From Bacteroidales bacterium (GTDB taxonomy: Bacteria; Bacteroidota; Bacteroidia; Bacteroidales; JAADJA01): a stretch of DNA of 10,431 bases. The DNA is taken from assembly GCA_029934735.1 (NCBI GenBank), contig JAOZLR010000064.1:1-10431 (forward strand). The letters are read 5' to 3'. Below are positions 1 through 7,707 of the stretch, one piece after another. Numbering within the stretch: position 1 is the stretch's first letter; each line of letters begins with the position of its first letter. A model generated the notes under the pieces. The model was not told the DNA's origin, did not search any database, and saw only the letters and a list, made by a program, of their open reading frames with translations. A program made the translations under genes and the position numbers.

Positions 1-41
1 AAAAAGAATTACTGTTTTCATTTGCTTTTGTTTTTTTGAAT

Positions 42-86
42 AAAAAATCAAGCTTACCACACCCATTAATAAAAATGCGGCAAGCT
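42..86 (-). terminator. Intrinsic terminator of the surface-protein operon
   Basis: Read on the minus strand, arms at 86-77 (AGCTTGCCGC) and 60-51 (GTGGTAAGCT) form an uninterrupted 10-bp stem with two G-U wobbles and a 16-nt loop. A run of six U follows at about 47-42. The two wobble pairs become A-C mismatches on the plus strand, so the minus strand is the functional one. It sits just beyond the barrel gene and the orphan T9SS tail, as expected for the end of the operon. Positions 1-41 are AT-rich and show nothing else I can support. Confidence 0.75.
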
Positions 87-94
87 ATTAATAA

Positions 95-181
95 TTAATA
101 AAGAACGATTTTCCTGTATGTAAATATTTTTCCATTTGTATATCGAACAACATAAATTCCCGGATTACAAGCGGATAAACT
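95..181 (-). pseudogene. Orphan T9SS type A sorting-domain tail (gene remnant)
   Basis: Immediately past the barrel protein's stop, in a different minus-strand frame, the DNA encodes SLSACNPGIYVVRY followed by TNGKIFTYRKIVLY and a TAA stop at 97-95. The pattern (PGIY, hydrophobic strand, basic/aromatic hairpin, terminal RKIVLY) is the last part of a type A T9SS sorting domain. The tails of the 500-residue protein (PPGTYIYEI...GKFIKQ) and the beta-helix protein (YAGIVFVRY...VKVIIR) in this window are close parallels. The frame closes upstream at a TGA (211-209), inside the barrel gene, so there is no start codon and no protein body. I infer the 3' end of a deleted T9SS cargo gene. A chance match is possible but unlikely given length, frame and position. 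Confidence 0.6.
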
Positions 182-1193
182 TAACCCCAATACCGACAGT
201 AACACTGTTCACAAACTTCTTCTCAATGTATTCCCTCCCTTTTTTATCTGACAGCCACCAGTAAGGCGTGTATGCCACCCTTGCCATAAAATGTTTCCAT
301 AAGTGGATACGGTAACCAAGCTCGGGCTGGAGAGTGAAATATGTTCCGTCTTTGTTGCCGCCAATTGGTGTCCATGTAACTTTTATTCCCGCTTCTGCAA
401 AATGTGTTTTATTTCCATACAACATTGTAAAACCTAATGGTAGGGAATTATATGAAAAGCTTCCTTTATGACGATAGGAATTTCCGTAACCGAACCCTAA
501 TCCCGAAGTAAGAAGCAATTTTTCTGTTTTATGAATTAATATTTCAAGAAACAAATTGACGTTATAACCTTTTCCCCCTTTATAACTTTGAAAGAACGGT
601 TGAAAATCAAATTGCAATCCGTATAACCGTTTGAATTTTGTATTTTGTGTTTCTTTTGGGATATGAATACCGAAACGGTAGCCCAGACTTACAGATATTC
701 CATTGTAACCGGTGTAGGGAGAATACTCTTCCGTATCAATGTGTTTCTCCAGATAGATTGTAGGTGTATATGCAATTTTGAATAACAATCTTTTGCCAAT
801 ATTTAATCTGTATCCGAATCTAAGATTAAGCAAAAAAACCGGTACTGTAAGTCCGACTCCGGTTTCAAAAAAATTGTTTTTCCTCCCGAATACTGCGTTA
901 TACTGAAGGTTTACTACGGGAGCATCAGGAGCATACCATTCCTTTTCATAATGGATTAAAGCAACCAAACCGATAGAATAACTATTTGAAAAAAAATTTG
1001 TTCTTCTCTGTAAATACTCAAAATTTATCAAACCGATGTTGGCATTTTCATTATTCCACATTTTAAAAAATAGGGGAGACTCAACAAACACGGAAAATCG
1101 TTTTTCCATGTTTGTATTCTTTATCTCCTGTCCTGTTGTTAGTACTGGTAACGCAAAAAAAATCATTAATAAAAATGAGAACTTTGTTTTCAT
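165..1193 (-). CDS. Outer-membrane beta-barrel protein, internally duplicated
   Basis: A 342-residue protein with a signal peptide (MKTKFSFLLMIFFALPVLTTGQ, cleavage near residue 21-22). The rest is alternating aromatic/hydrophobic strands typical of an outer-membrane barrel. It contains two copies of one module, roughly residues 33-175 and 192-339: FGRKNNFFETGVGLT matches YGNKTHFAEAGIKVT, LRFGYRLNIGK matches PELGYRIHLWK, IAYTPTIYL matches VAYTPYWWL, and SVSLGYRF matches SVTVGIGVKF. Bacteroidota encode many uncharacterised barrels with a single module of this kind; their function is unknown and no pore substrate can be assigned. The start ATG lies 1 nt after the TGA of the upstream beta-helix gene (TGA-T-ATG), so translation is probably coupled. 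The final residues IRL after the barrel-like VKF may be read from neighbouring T9SS-tail DNA. It could be an anchoring partner for the operon's exported proteins, but that is speculation. Confidence 0.8.
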   Translation of the reverse strand: MKTKFSFLLMIFFALPVLTTGQEIKNTNMEKRFSVFVESPLFFKMWNNENANIGLINFEYLQRRTNFFSNSYSIGLVALIHYEKEWYAPDAPVVNLQYNAVFGRKNNFFETGVGLTVPVFLLNLRFGYRLNIGKRLLFKIAYTPTIYLEKHIDTEEYSPYTGYNGISVSLGYRFGIHIPKETQNTKFKRLYGLQFDFQPFFQSYKGGKGYNVNLFLEILIHKTEKLLLTSGLGFGYGNSYRHKGSFSYNSLPLGFTMLYGNKTHFAEAGIKVTWTPIGGNKDGTYFTLQPELGYRIHLWKHFMARVAYTPYWWLSDKKGREYIEKKFVNSVTVGIGVKFIRL

Positions 1194-1194
1194 A

Positions 1195-3480
1195 TCATCT
1201 GATGATTACTTTGACAACTTTATTTAAGTTATTACCGGAATATCGAACAAAAACAATTCCTGCGTAGTTATTATTAATAGTAATCTTGTATTTTCCCTGA
1301 ACATTGTTAATACTATAGTCAACAGTGTTTCCAAAAATATCAAAAATATTAATATTTCCGTATAAATCGGTAAGATTTGTTTTAATATTAAACTCACCAT
1401 GATTAACCAGATTCGGAAATATTGTAAATATATCTTCATAATCCGTATCGTTATTAACGATGTCGGAATTTAAAACTGCCGAGCTTTTTTCATATTCATA
1501 TTCAATATTATGATTTTCATAAATGAAATATTTTGTAAAATAGTTTTGCTTCCCACCACAAACATCGCCGGCTTTTATCAAAATATTACTATTATTCCCG
1601 TTGATAATTGTTCCTTTTTTCAATATAACCCTATTTCCGGCATGCAATAGGATATTGTTATTTTTTACAAAATTAATATATGATATTTCTATTTCATTCA
1701 TTGCAAGATATTGTTTCGTAACATCTTGCCAAAAATTATAAATAAATTTGTAATTTGGTGGGCCGCACAATTGGGAATAATCATCCCAACCCTGTTTGAT
1801 AGTGTATGGAACTTCATCATATCCCCATTGCGGATCGTGTGTATCCCAACGGTACTTTGCAGGAATAATATTTTCTTCATTCGGTAAAAAGGGCCACTGT
1901 ATCCATCCCAGGAAAAAATCGGGTTCTGATTCCAAATAAAAGGAGCAATACTTATCAGGAAGTGATAAATAATTATTCCCATCGTCATAATAATCCCTAA
2001 ATCCATATTTATCAAGACGAGAAAGTGTATTCCCTTTTGGTTTCATATTACACCCGACAACATTCTGCGCAAATTGATTCTCCCGATATGATTCTGGCCA
2101 AGTAATATTATCTCTAATTTTGAAAAAGTCAATTGTCTGATTTCTAAAAAAAGTATTGTATGGACCATTATAGTCGTGTGTCTTATCAACTCTGCTTCTA
2201 ACGACTATATTCCCTTCAAGAAGATTAAGTTTAGGTCCATTTGAAGTTGAAACCCTGCCGTGTAAACAAAGATCATCTGCTTTGTAAGTAAACCCATTAT
2301 TATATGCTTCAACGGTATTACTATAATTATATGCAACTACATTTTTATTACAATCACCTTGTAATAGCATTGCGTGGCGAAGATTCCAGAAAACATTATC
2401 CTCAATACGGTTTTGGTATGAATATCCGGCAAGACAAACACCATATCCTCTACCATTATTATCTGAATAATCAATAGAATGATGTATAAAACAGCCTGAA
2501 ACCGTATTATTATGAGCATAATTCCCGACATAAATATGAAACCTTCTTGTTTTATAAGATTCAACACCTCTTATAAAATTATTGAAACCGGATATAATTA
2601 TTGTATGCTGGTAAAATTTATCAGGAAATGAACCTTTTACGGAATCCGGTAAATTGTCAGGGGTGTCGTTATTAACCTGTTCTTTAATGTTACTTTCCTC
2701 AATGGTAATATTATCTTTTGAATATACTTTAATTGTATGATTTACAGTTTTTGTATCATAAGAATTTGAGAAAGTTGTAGTCACATTATATTCTCCCGAC
2801 TCAATTCCGCTGCACTTAAAGGTGCCTTTGTTACCATTAATTACCCCATTGCCACTGCATACACCAAAAATTGAAGTTTCCATTTCCACAGCATTAATTA
2901 CTTCGTAAGTTAAAAGCGGATATGATGCCGATATAGCTTTTGGTATAGAGATTATCTCAATGTCACATTCTGTATCATCAATAATATAAATATCTTCCAC
3001 TCCGTTTTTCTCACCTTTAATAGTTATACAAGGATGTGCATAATCGTAACTCAAATCAAAATGGAAGCTTGTTGACTCCGGCGATTCTATGTCTGCACCG
3101 GATCCTTTTAAAACCACTCCACCATTCAAAACAAGCGGTTTGTCAATTAAATATGAACCGGGTGGAAAATATAACATAACAGGATCTTCGACAGACGGAG
3201 AAATACTTTTAATCATATCAAGTATTTTCTGACCACAAGGTTGCATATCATTTGATATTCCTTACTCAGGAGCGGTAACATCGTACTGTCTTTCAGGTGG
3301 AATATCCAAAGGAAATATCTGCGCACCGGATGAAGCCCACTCACCTGAAATCACCTCAATGCTTTGATATCCTAAATGCTTGGAAGGTATTTGGTACAAA
3401 GGACAATCCTTTACCTGAACATAAGCCTTGCCTGATAATAATATGAAGGCAACGAACAATATCATTTTTTTTATATCCAT
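1195..3480 (-). pseudogene. Secreted right-handed beta-helix protein with T9SS tail, interrupted by an in-frame TAA
   Basis: One 761-codon reading frame is broken by a single TAA (3264-3262). The 5' part encodes a signal peptide (MDIKKMILFVAFILLSGKAYVQ) and ends DVTAPE; after the stop the same frame resumes with GISNDMQPCGQKI. Restoring Tyr (TAT/TAC to TAA is one substitution) gives a pectate-lyase-like N-terminus followed by LYFPPGSYLIDKPLVLNGGV. Next come an Ig/PKD-like stretch, Asn-rich beta-helix coils (NTVSGCFIHHS, NRIEDNVFWNL, NVVAYNYSNTV), a segment resembling the 'coathanger stack' found before T9SS tails (LLHAGNRVILKKGT), and a C-terminal T9SS-like domain over the last 78 residues with an atypical FPN start. 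Family knowledge suggests a surface polysaccharide-binding or -cleaving role, but I see no catalytic signature I can name. Reinitiation at the ATG at 3246 would give a 683-residue protein without a signal peptide, which could not be exported. If the TAA is a sequence error, this is an intact gene. Confidence 0.75.
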
Positions 3481-3490
3481 ACCCCCTCCT
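3481..3490 (-). promoter_or_regulatory. Shine-Dalgarno site of the beta-helix gene
   Basis: On the minus strand AGGAGG (3490-3485) is followed by GGGT and the ATG at 3480. The AGGAGG overlaps the TAG stop (3491-3489) that ends the upstream tail-fibre-like gene in its repaired frame. This is a full consensus in a lineage where most starts, including the others here, lack one. It supports 3480 rather than 3246 as the true start of the beta-helix gene and suggests linked translation. Confidence 0.6.
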
Positions 3491-4866
3491 ATTCTTTATT
3501 TTTCAGTTCGTTAATCTCTTTTTTCAGTTCGATGACAAGAGGGTAAGCTCCTCTATTTTTTGAAGCAATCTGGCGTCCATTTCGCTTACGTTATAGCCGT
3601 TTTCCAACACATCCGCTTCGGAAGGTATTTCGGGAAGATGACCGTTTTGTTTGATAAAACGTTCGGTTTCAGACAATGTGCGAAGGTCGTATTCAGGTTT
3701 AAAAACATCATCCTGCCATTTCGATATCTCTTTTACCTCTATCATTCCGGCTTCTATCTTATCCGATACGGTAAGAAAGGTCATATCAACATTCTGGTCA
3801 ACTGCCAGTTTGCCTTTGATGTTGACATCGCCACTCGCTTTTACTGTAAATTTTACTGCACCGTCGTTATCGGCAAGTTGCAAAACAGGATTGTCGGGAT
3901 ATGATATATGACCTGCTTTGATTAACACTCCTTTTCCCGAAGTGTTTGTATTGTTTATAACTGAAGCCCAGTTGGTTGAGTTTGCGTTTACTGACAACAT
4001 ATATAATCCGGGTGCTGAATTGCCCAAAGTGAGGCCTTCTATTGCTTTTATATTACCATCAACAGTTAATTTGGCAGAAACGATTGATGTTCCTATACTG
4101 ACATTTCCCATCCGATAAATATTATTTCCGTTAAATTCCCAGTCCCCGTCATCAATGTTCAAAGTCATCGGGTCGGTCCAGCTCGCATTCCCGGCGGCAT
4201 CGGACTGGAGTATTTTGCCTGCTGCTGCACCGGAGGTGACTTGAAGCTGAGAGGTGGTGATTTTATTGTTTACCGTCAATGTGTTATTAAAAGTCGCCAT
4301 TCCATTAACAGTTAAGTCACCGCTTATGTCGGCATTGTTGCCGAATGTGGCTGCCCCATCGGCATTGAAAGTGCCGGATACATCTAATAAAGTTGCAGGA
4401 TTTACAGTACCTATGCCAACTTTGCCTAATGTGCCGATTCCATTGGAAGGACCAACGAAAAGGGTGGGTATGTCACTGTTAAACCCTATCATTAAACTCC
4501 TTGCCGTTGAATTTGATAATACGTTTGTTGATGACACTCCACGTCCTATTACCATAGCATTGGAACCTTGCGCTTTTAAATAGTTTCCAAAGTTAATGTG
4601 TAACTACTTGCCGATTCGTTATAAATTCCCATTGAAATAGCTCCTTATCCATTGGCTATGGAGTGATAACCGGATGAAAATGAATTTGCTCCAAGTGATT
4701 GATTGTTTTTTCCAAGAGCTATGGAATTTGTGCCGGTAGCTTCATTGTTTGATCCGAGTGCACTTCCATTGTTTGAAATAGTATTGTTATTACAAGTTAC
4801 ACAGTTTTGTGCTATAACATTTGTACCTGCTATTATTAAAACCAATATATATATTATTTTTTTCAT
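3489..4866 (-). pseudogene. YadA-head/tail-fibre-like secreted protein, disrupted by one stop and two frameshifts
   Basis: The pieces join into a 460-codon frame once three lesions are repaired; 1378 nt plus two restored bases equals 1380. Order: signal peptide (MKKIIYILVLIIAGTNVIAQ), a CVTC motif, and five 14-residue YadA-head-type repeats (first units ALGSNNEATGTNSI, ALGKNNQSLGANSF). Then TLFVGPSNGIGTLGKVGIGT, a long beta-repeat stalk (DISGDLTVNGMATF, LTVNNKITTSQLQV, LTVDGNIKA) and the conserved C-terminus of Bacteroidota tail-fibre-domain proteins: KWQDDVFKPEYDL, NGHLPEIPSEADV, MDARLLQKIEELTL, and in the repaired frame VIELKKEINELKNKE, a short coiled coil. Lesions: TAA at 4647-4645, a missing T at about 4591-4589, and a missing base at about 3541-3536. 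The family is thought to form trimeric surface fibres. It starts 23 nt after the 500-residue gene's stop and ends 8 nt before the beta-helix start. As read, only a 73-residue N-terminal fragment would be made. Confidence 0.8.
4553..4761 (-). repeat. Five tandem 14-residue head repeats (coding)
   Basis: Each unit begins x-x-G: ALGSNNEATGTNSI, ALGKNNQSLGANSF, SSGYHSIANG(stop)GAI, SMGIYNESASSYTL, TFGNYLKAQGSNAM. The block measures 209 nt, exactly 5 x 42 minus the one deleted base. The periodicity runs through both the stop codon and the frameshift, which is the main evidence that these are lesions in one gene. The units are YadA-head-like, where each repeat forms one turn of a left-handed beta-roll. 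Confidence 0.75.
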
Positions 4867-4889
4867 TTTTTTATTGTTTTTTAGATTAA

Positions 4890-6392
4890 TTATTGCTTGA
4901 TAAATTTTCCGGAATAAAATGTCCGGTTGTTAAAAATTATTTCATAAATATATGTTCCCGGCGGTAGATTTCCAACATCAACTTTTATACAATTTCCTGT
5001 TCCCGAAACAGGTTTACTTAATGCCGTTTTACCGGACAGTGTATAAAAGTTGAATCTTATCCCCTGAACAAGAAGCTCGTTCTCTATAGGAAAATATATT
5101 TTTTCCCGTACGGGATTTGGATAGGGTTTCGCAAATAAATTATTGACTTCAATTTTTTCAACCGATGTTGTCAATCCAAGTTCCTCCCGTGGTATAATGG
5201 AGACGAAAATATTAAAAAGATAAGATGTATCGCTTACATTTTTTGTCCCGATAACTATCAAATCACCGGCATCGTTTGTTAAGACATTAAAGCTTTTATA
5301 ATATCCGTCGTCTGCTATTACATTATAGCCAAGCACATCCAGTGACGAGTTTATGGTGAAAACCTCTATAAAATCAACATCGGTCATATAATTGCAACTA
5401 ATACACATATCATGTCCCAGAATATATATTGTACTGTCATTTGCAGCAGCTATCGAACAATTAAATGCAGATTGATCCTGCACTCCGGTGTTTAAAACTA
5501 TATAATCGGGAATATTTCCATAAATATCGTGAATCCCGGCATATAAAGCCATATCTCCCTTTGAGTCCAAAAAACCGTCGCATGAAGTAATGTACTTTTC
5601 ATTATCTATCCAAAACCCAAATTTACGTTTTCCGTGCATATTATAATAAGGCGGTGGATAGTCGTATGAATAGATTGTGTCAACATTTAAGCTTTTATCA
5701 ATATAAATAAGTTTATAGTACATTGTACCTATCTTAACAGAAACCAAATACTTGTCATTTATGCTATCATATACCAGATCTGCAACATCACAGTCGTTAT
5801 TAAAGTATTGGAATTGATTTATTTCATGGAACGAAGTCTCTATCGTATCACCTTCGGATGTGGCTCGTAATAATCCCAAAGCCCATTTCCCATTTTGCAT
5901 AGTTGGCTTTCGAGCCATAAATGCATACAAAAGAGTATCCAGTGATTCATAAAGGCTATAAAAGTAACCTCCAGTTGAATATTCAGGTGGTAAATAAAAA
6001 CTCTTTTCCTCTATAAAATTTAAATTAGAGTCCAATAATGTAAAAAACACAGGTAATGGTATGTCAATTTCTGTTCCAATCCTATATGCTCCAACACATA
6101 GATAATTTCCATTATCAAGTTGTGTTATGTTTTGATATACTGTGCTTGTATCTTGAACTTGAGGATGAATATAGTATGATTGCACTTCTCCTTCGCTTAT
6201 TTTTAATACTATTCCTTTATACTTGCTATTTTTACTCCCAACTCCAGTAATAATAATACTATTGTACTTGTCAACAATTCCATTTGTTGGACCAACAAAA
6301 AGCGTATCACCCCAAAAAATGATATCAGATTTTTGGGAAAATGAGGCTGTAGCATAAAATAGTATTAAAAGAACAAAACAAACTTTTTTCAT
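4890..6392 (-). CDS. T9SS-exported protein, probable beta-propeller, C-terminal sorting domain
   Basis: A 500-residue intact protein. Residues 1-20 (MKKVCFVLLILFYATASFSQ) are a signal peptide. The body (about 25-410) contains loosely repeated strands with Gly/Asn turns, such as YNSIIITGVGSK, QLDNGNYLCVGAY, NDSTIYILGHD and TNDAGDLIVIGTK. This resembles the WD/Kelch-like propeller repeats common in T9SS cargo; the fold is an inference. Residues 422-500 form the type A sorting domain: KPYPNPVREKIYF, the FNFYTLSGK strand, and PPGTYIYEI through to GKFIKQ. T9SS would move it across the outer membrane for release or anchoring. No catalytic motif is evident. Near the N-terminus DTLFVGPTNGI echoes TLFVGPSNGI in the next gene. 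Its stop lies 23 nt before the fibre-like gene, so it probably leads the operon; a terminator separates it from the lipoprotein gene upstream, and I found no convincing promoter in the 57-bp gap. Confidence 0.85.
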   Translation of the reverse strand: MKKVCFVLLILFYATASFSQKSDIIFWGDTLFVGPTNGIVDKYNSIIITGVGSKNSKYKGIVLKISEGEVQSYYIHPQVQDTSTVYQNITQLDNGNYLCVGAYRIGTEIDIPLPVFFTLLDSNLNFIEEKSFYLPPEYSTGGYFYSLYESLDTLLYAFMARKPTMQNGKWALGLLRATSEGDTIETSFHEINQFQYFNNDCDVADLVYDSINDKYLVSVKIGTMYYKLIYIDKSLNVDTIYSYDYPPPYYNMHGKRKFGFWIDNEKYITSCDGFLDSKGDMALYAGIHDIYGNIPDYIVLNTGVQDQSAFNCSIAAANDSTIYILGHDMCISCNYMTDVDFIEVFTINSSLDVLGYNVIADDGYYKSFNVLTNDAGDLIVIGTKNVSDTSYLFNIFVSIIPREELGLTTSVEKIEVNNLFAKPYPNPVREKIYFPIENELLVQGIRFNFYTLSGKTALSKPVSGTGNCIKVDVGNLPPGTYIYEIIFNNRTFYSGKFIKQ

Positions 6393-6412
6393 AATTTTAG
6401 TTTATTTGAAAA

Positions 6413-6442
6413 AGGGCGGACAAAATAGTATATATCCGCCCT
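6413..6442 (-). terminator. Intrinsic terminator after the lipoprotein gene
   Basis: On the minus strand AGGGCGGA (6442-6435) and TCCGCCCT (6420-6413) form a perfect 8-bp GC-rich stem with a 14-nt loop, followed by TTTT (6412-6409). The first arm starts 7 nt beyond the lipoprotein stop codon, and the hairpin ends 20 nt before the ATG of the 500-residue gene. It should separate the lipoprotein transcript from the surface-protein operon, or act as partial read-through control. Confidence 0.75.
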
Positions 6443-6449
6443 ATAAAAT

Positions 6450-7472
6450 TTACAAATCAACGGGTGGGTCAATTTCGTCATCGGGCACACAATAAAATAA
6501 ACCGTATTCCACCAGATTATCATGATTTATCCAATGAATTTGATCTATTAGGTTAAAATGTTCAAATGCATCAATTACAATACTTGTCATAATCCAATTT
6601 CCCGGCTTATTTTCAATATCGGGTAGCACAGTAAAAAGGAACTCATATTCCTTATCATACCAGGAATTCATTTCTGCTGCCTCCAATCTACGTTCTTCAT
6701 CTGTAAACTGTATTTCTGAAGGTTTTTGCAAATAGAAAATATATCCGTCGGAAGTACCGTCTGCTCCAGAATAAGTAGCTGTAAAATCCGGAATGGTAAT
6801 ACCGTGATAACCTTCCGGACAATACATAGGAATAGGCCTGTGAGCAAATATCTCTTCTGCAATTGCATCTCCTCCGTCTTTTATATACTGATAGGGATCT
6901 GGCTCAAAACAATATCCCTCATCTTCTCCATAAACCCAGCAATGTGTGAAAAGAACGGAAGGATCGGTACCTTTTTCACCTGTTGTAGAAATGACCTGGA
7001 TTTGATTGCCTTCATTTTCTTTAATGGATAGGGAGACAAGGTGCTTATCACTAAAATTAATATTGTCATAAATAGTTTTTACCTGTGTATGCATATTGTC
7101 ATAGGTAGTTGCGACATCAGTAGTTTGGATATAACCTTGCGAATTAACGGGTAAAGTTAATTCAACAGTATCTCTTTTTATTTGTATATAACTTTCCGCA
7201 GGAAAACCATACGTTGCATTAAACAACATCTCCATATTCTCTATTGCCTCCCCTTTGGTCATCTCGTCGCCGTCTTTATAAACATTTTCTTTGGCATAGG
7301 CAAGCCGTTCTTTGAATTTGTTTATTTTGTTTGCAAGCTCTATTCCGGCTTTGCACGACGGACAGTCGTTCGTTTCGTTTTTTACAACACTCTCGCTGTT
7401 TTCCTTAGTGCAAGAAAAAATAACTATCAAAGCGCCTGCTATTATCAGGCTTAATATTTTTATTTTTTTCAT
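6450..7472 (-). CDS. Hypothetical lipoprotein (Bacteroidota type)
   Basis: A 340-residue protein beginning with a lipoprotein signal: MKKIKILSLIIAGALIVIFS then Cys21 (lipobox IFSC). It is expected to be lipidated and held in the outer or inner membrane, facing the periplasm or surface. Acidic/Asn-rich residues follow, then a CPSC motif at 37-40 and a helical stretch (KINKFKERLAYAKENVY). The segment EAIENMEMLFNATYGFP recalls a recurrent but unnamed Bacteroidota lipoprotein family; that is memory, not a search. Further Cys residues at 178, 188, 218 and 328 could form disulfides or, with CPSC, a metal site; neither is shown. The C-terminus is Pro/Asp-rich (DDEIDPPVDL). No enzymatic signature is visible. 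It is a single gene with its own terminator; no TAnnTTTG element was found in the upstream DNA that I checked. Confidence 0.75.
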   Translation of the reverse strand: MKKIKILSLIIAGALIVIFSCTKENSESVVKNETNDCPSCKAGIELANKINKFKERLAYAKENVYKDGDEMTKGEAIENMEMLFNATYGFPAESYIQIKRDTVELTLPVNSQGYIQTTDVATTYDNMHTQVKTIYDNINFSDKHLVSLSIKENEGNQIQVISTTGEKGTDPSVLFTHCWVYGEDEGYCFEPDPYQYIKDGGDAIAEEIFAHRPIPMYCPEGYHGITIPDFTATYSGADGTSDGYIFYLQKPSEIQFTDEERRLEAAEMNSWYDKEYEFLFTVLPDIENKPGNWIMTSIVIDAFEHFNLIDQIHWINHDNLVEYGLFYCVPDDEIDPPVDL

Positions 7473-7538
7473 TTTTCAAAAATTTAGATTAAACGATAAC
7501 TTTTGTTGCTTTCAGATTTTCGAGGTTATCATAATGTT

Positions 7539-7586
7539 GCCCCTTGCACCTCCACAAAGCTTCGGTGGCACTCAGACGGGGCTTTT
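7539..7586 (+). repeat. GC-rich hairpin, terminator-like on the plus strand
   Basis: GCCCC (7539-7543) pairs with GGGGC (7578-7582). Inside, TGCACC (7545-7550) pairs with GGT-GCA (7564-7570, one bulged G). TTTT follows at 7583-7586, giving terminator form on the plus strand, yet no plus-strand gene lies upstream. On the minus strand it would lie in the lipoprotein mRNA leader, about 67 nt before the ATG. It may be a dispersed repeat or a leader structure; I cannot tell which. Confidence 0.4.
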
Positions 7587-7707
7587 AGTATTTATACCAA
7601 TAAAATTCTTAATGTTCTTAACTCCTTAATGAATTCTTAATGGTAACAATAAATAATTACTTGTTGACTCCGTCTCGTCCGGACAATTGTCAGTCGGCAG
7701 TTATGAA

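Noticed and set aside
3262..3480. A separate 72-residue secreted peptide gene
   Set aside because: It shares the frame of the beta-helix gene, and the sequence across the stop reads as one domain.
3560..4583. Plus-strand open frames opposite the fibre-like gene (3560-3904, 3651-3911, 3918-4118, 4254-4583)
   Set aside because: They mirror the minus-strand repeats, have no recognisable protein features, and the opposite strand has clear family motifs.
3262..4647. TAA recoded as a sense codon
   Set aside because: TAA ends the intact genes here (8343-9434, 4890-6392, 6450-7472) at expected positions, and two frameshifts also need explaining.
6393..6449. TAnnTTTG promoter for the 500-residue gene
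   Set aside because: Only a near match (TATTTTG) inside the terminator hairpin, lacking correct spacing.
7312..7629. Plus-strand frame of 105 codons overlapping the lipoprotein start
   Set aside because: Antisense shadow running into the GC-rich hairpin; no signal, domain or promoter supports it.
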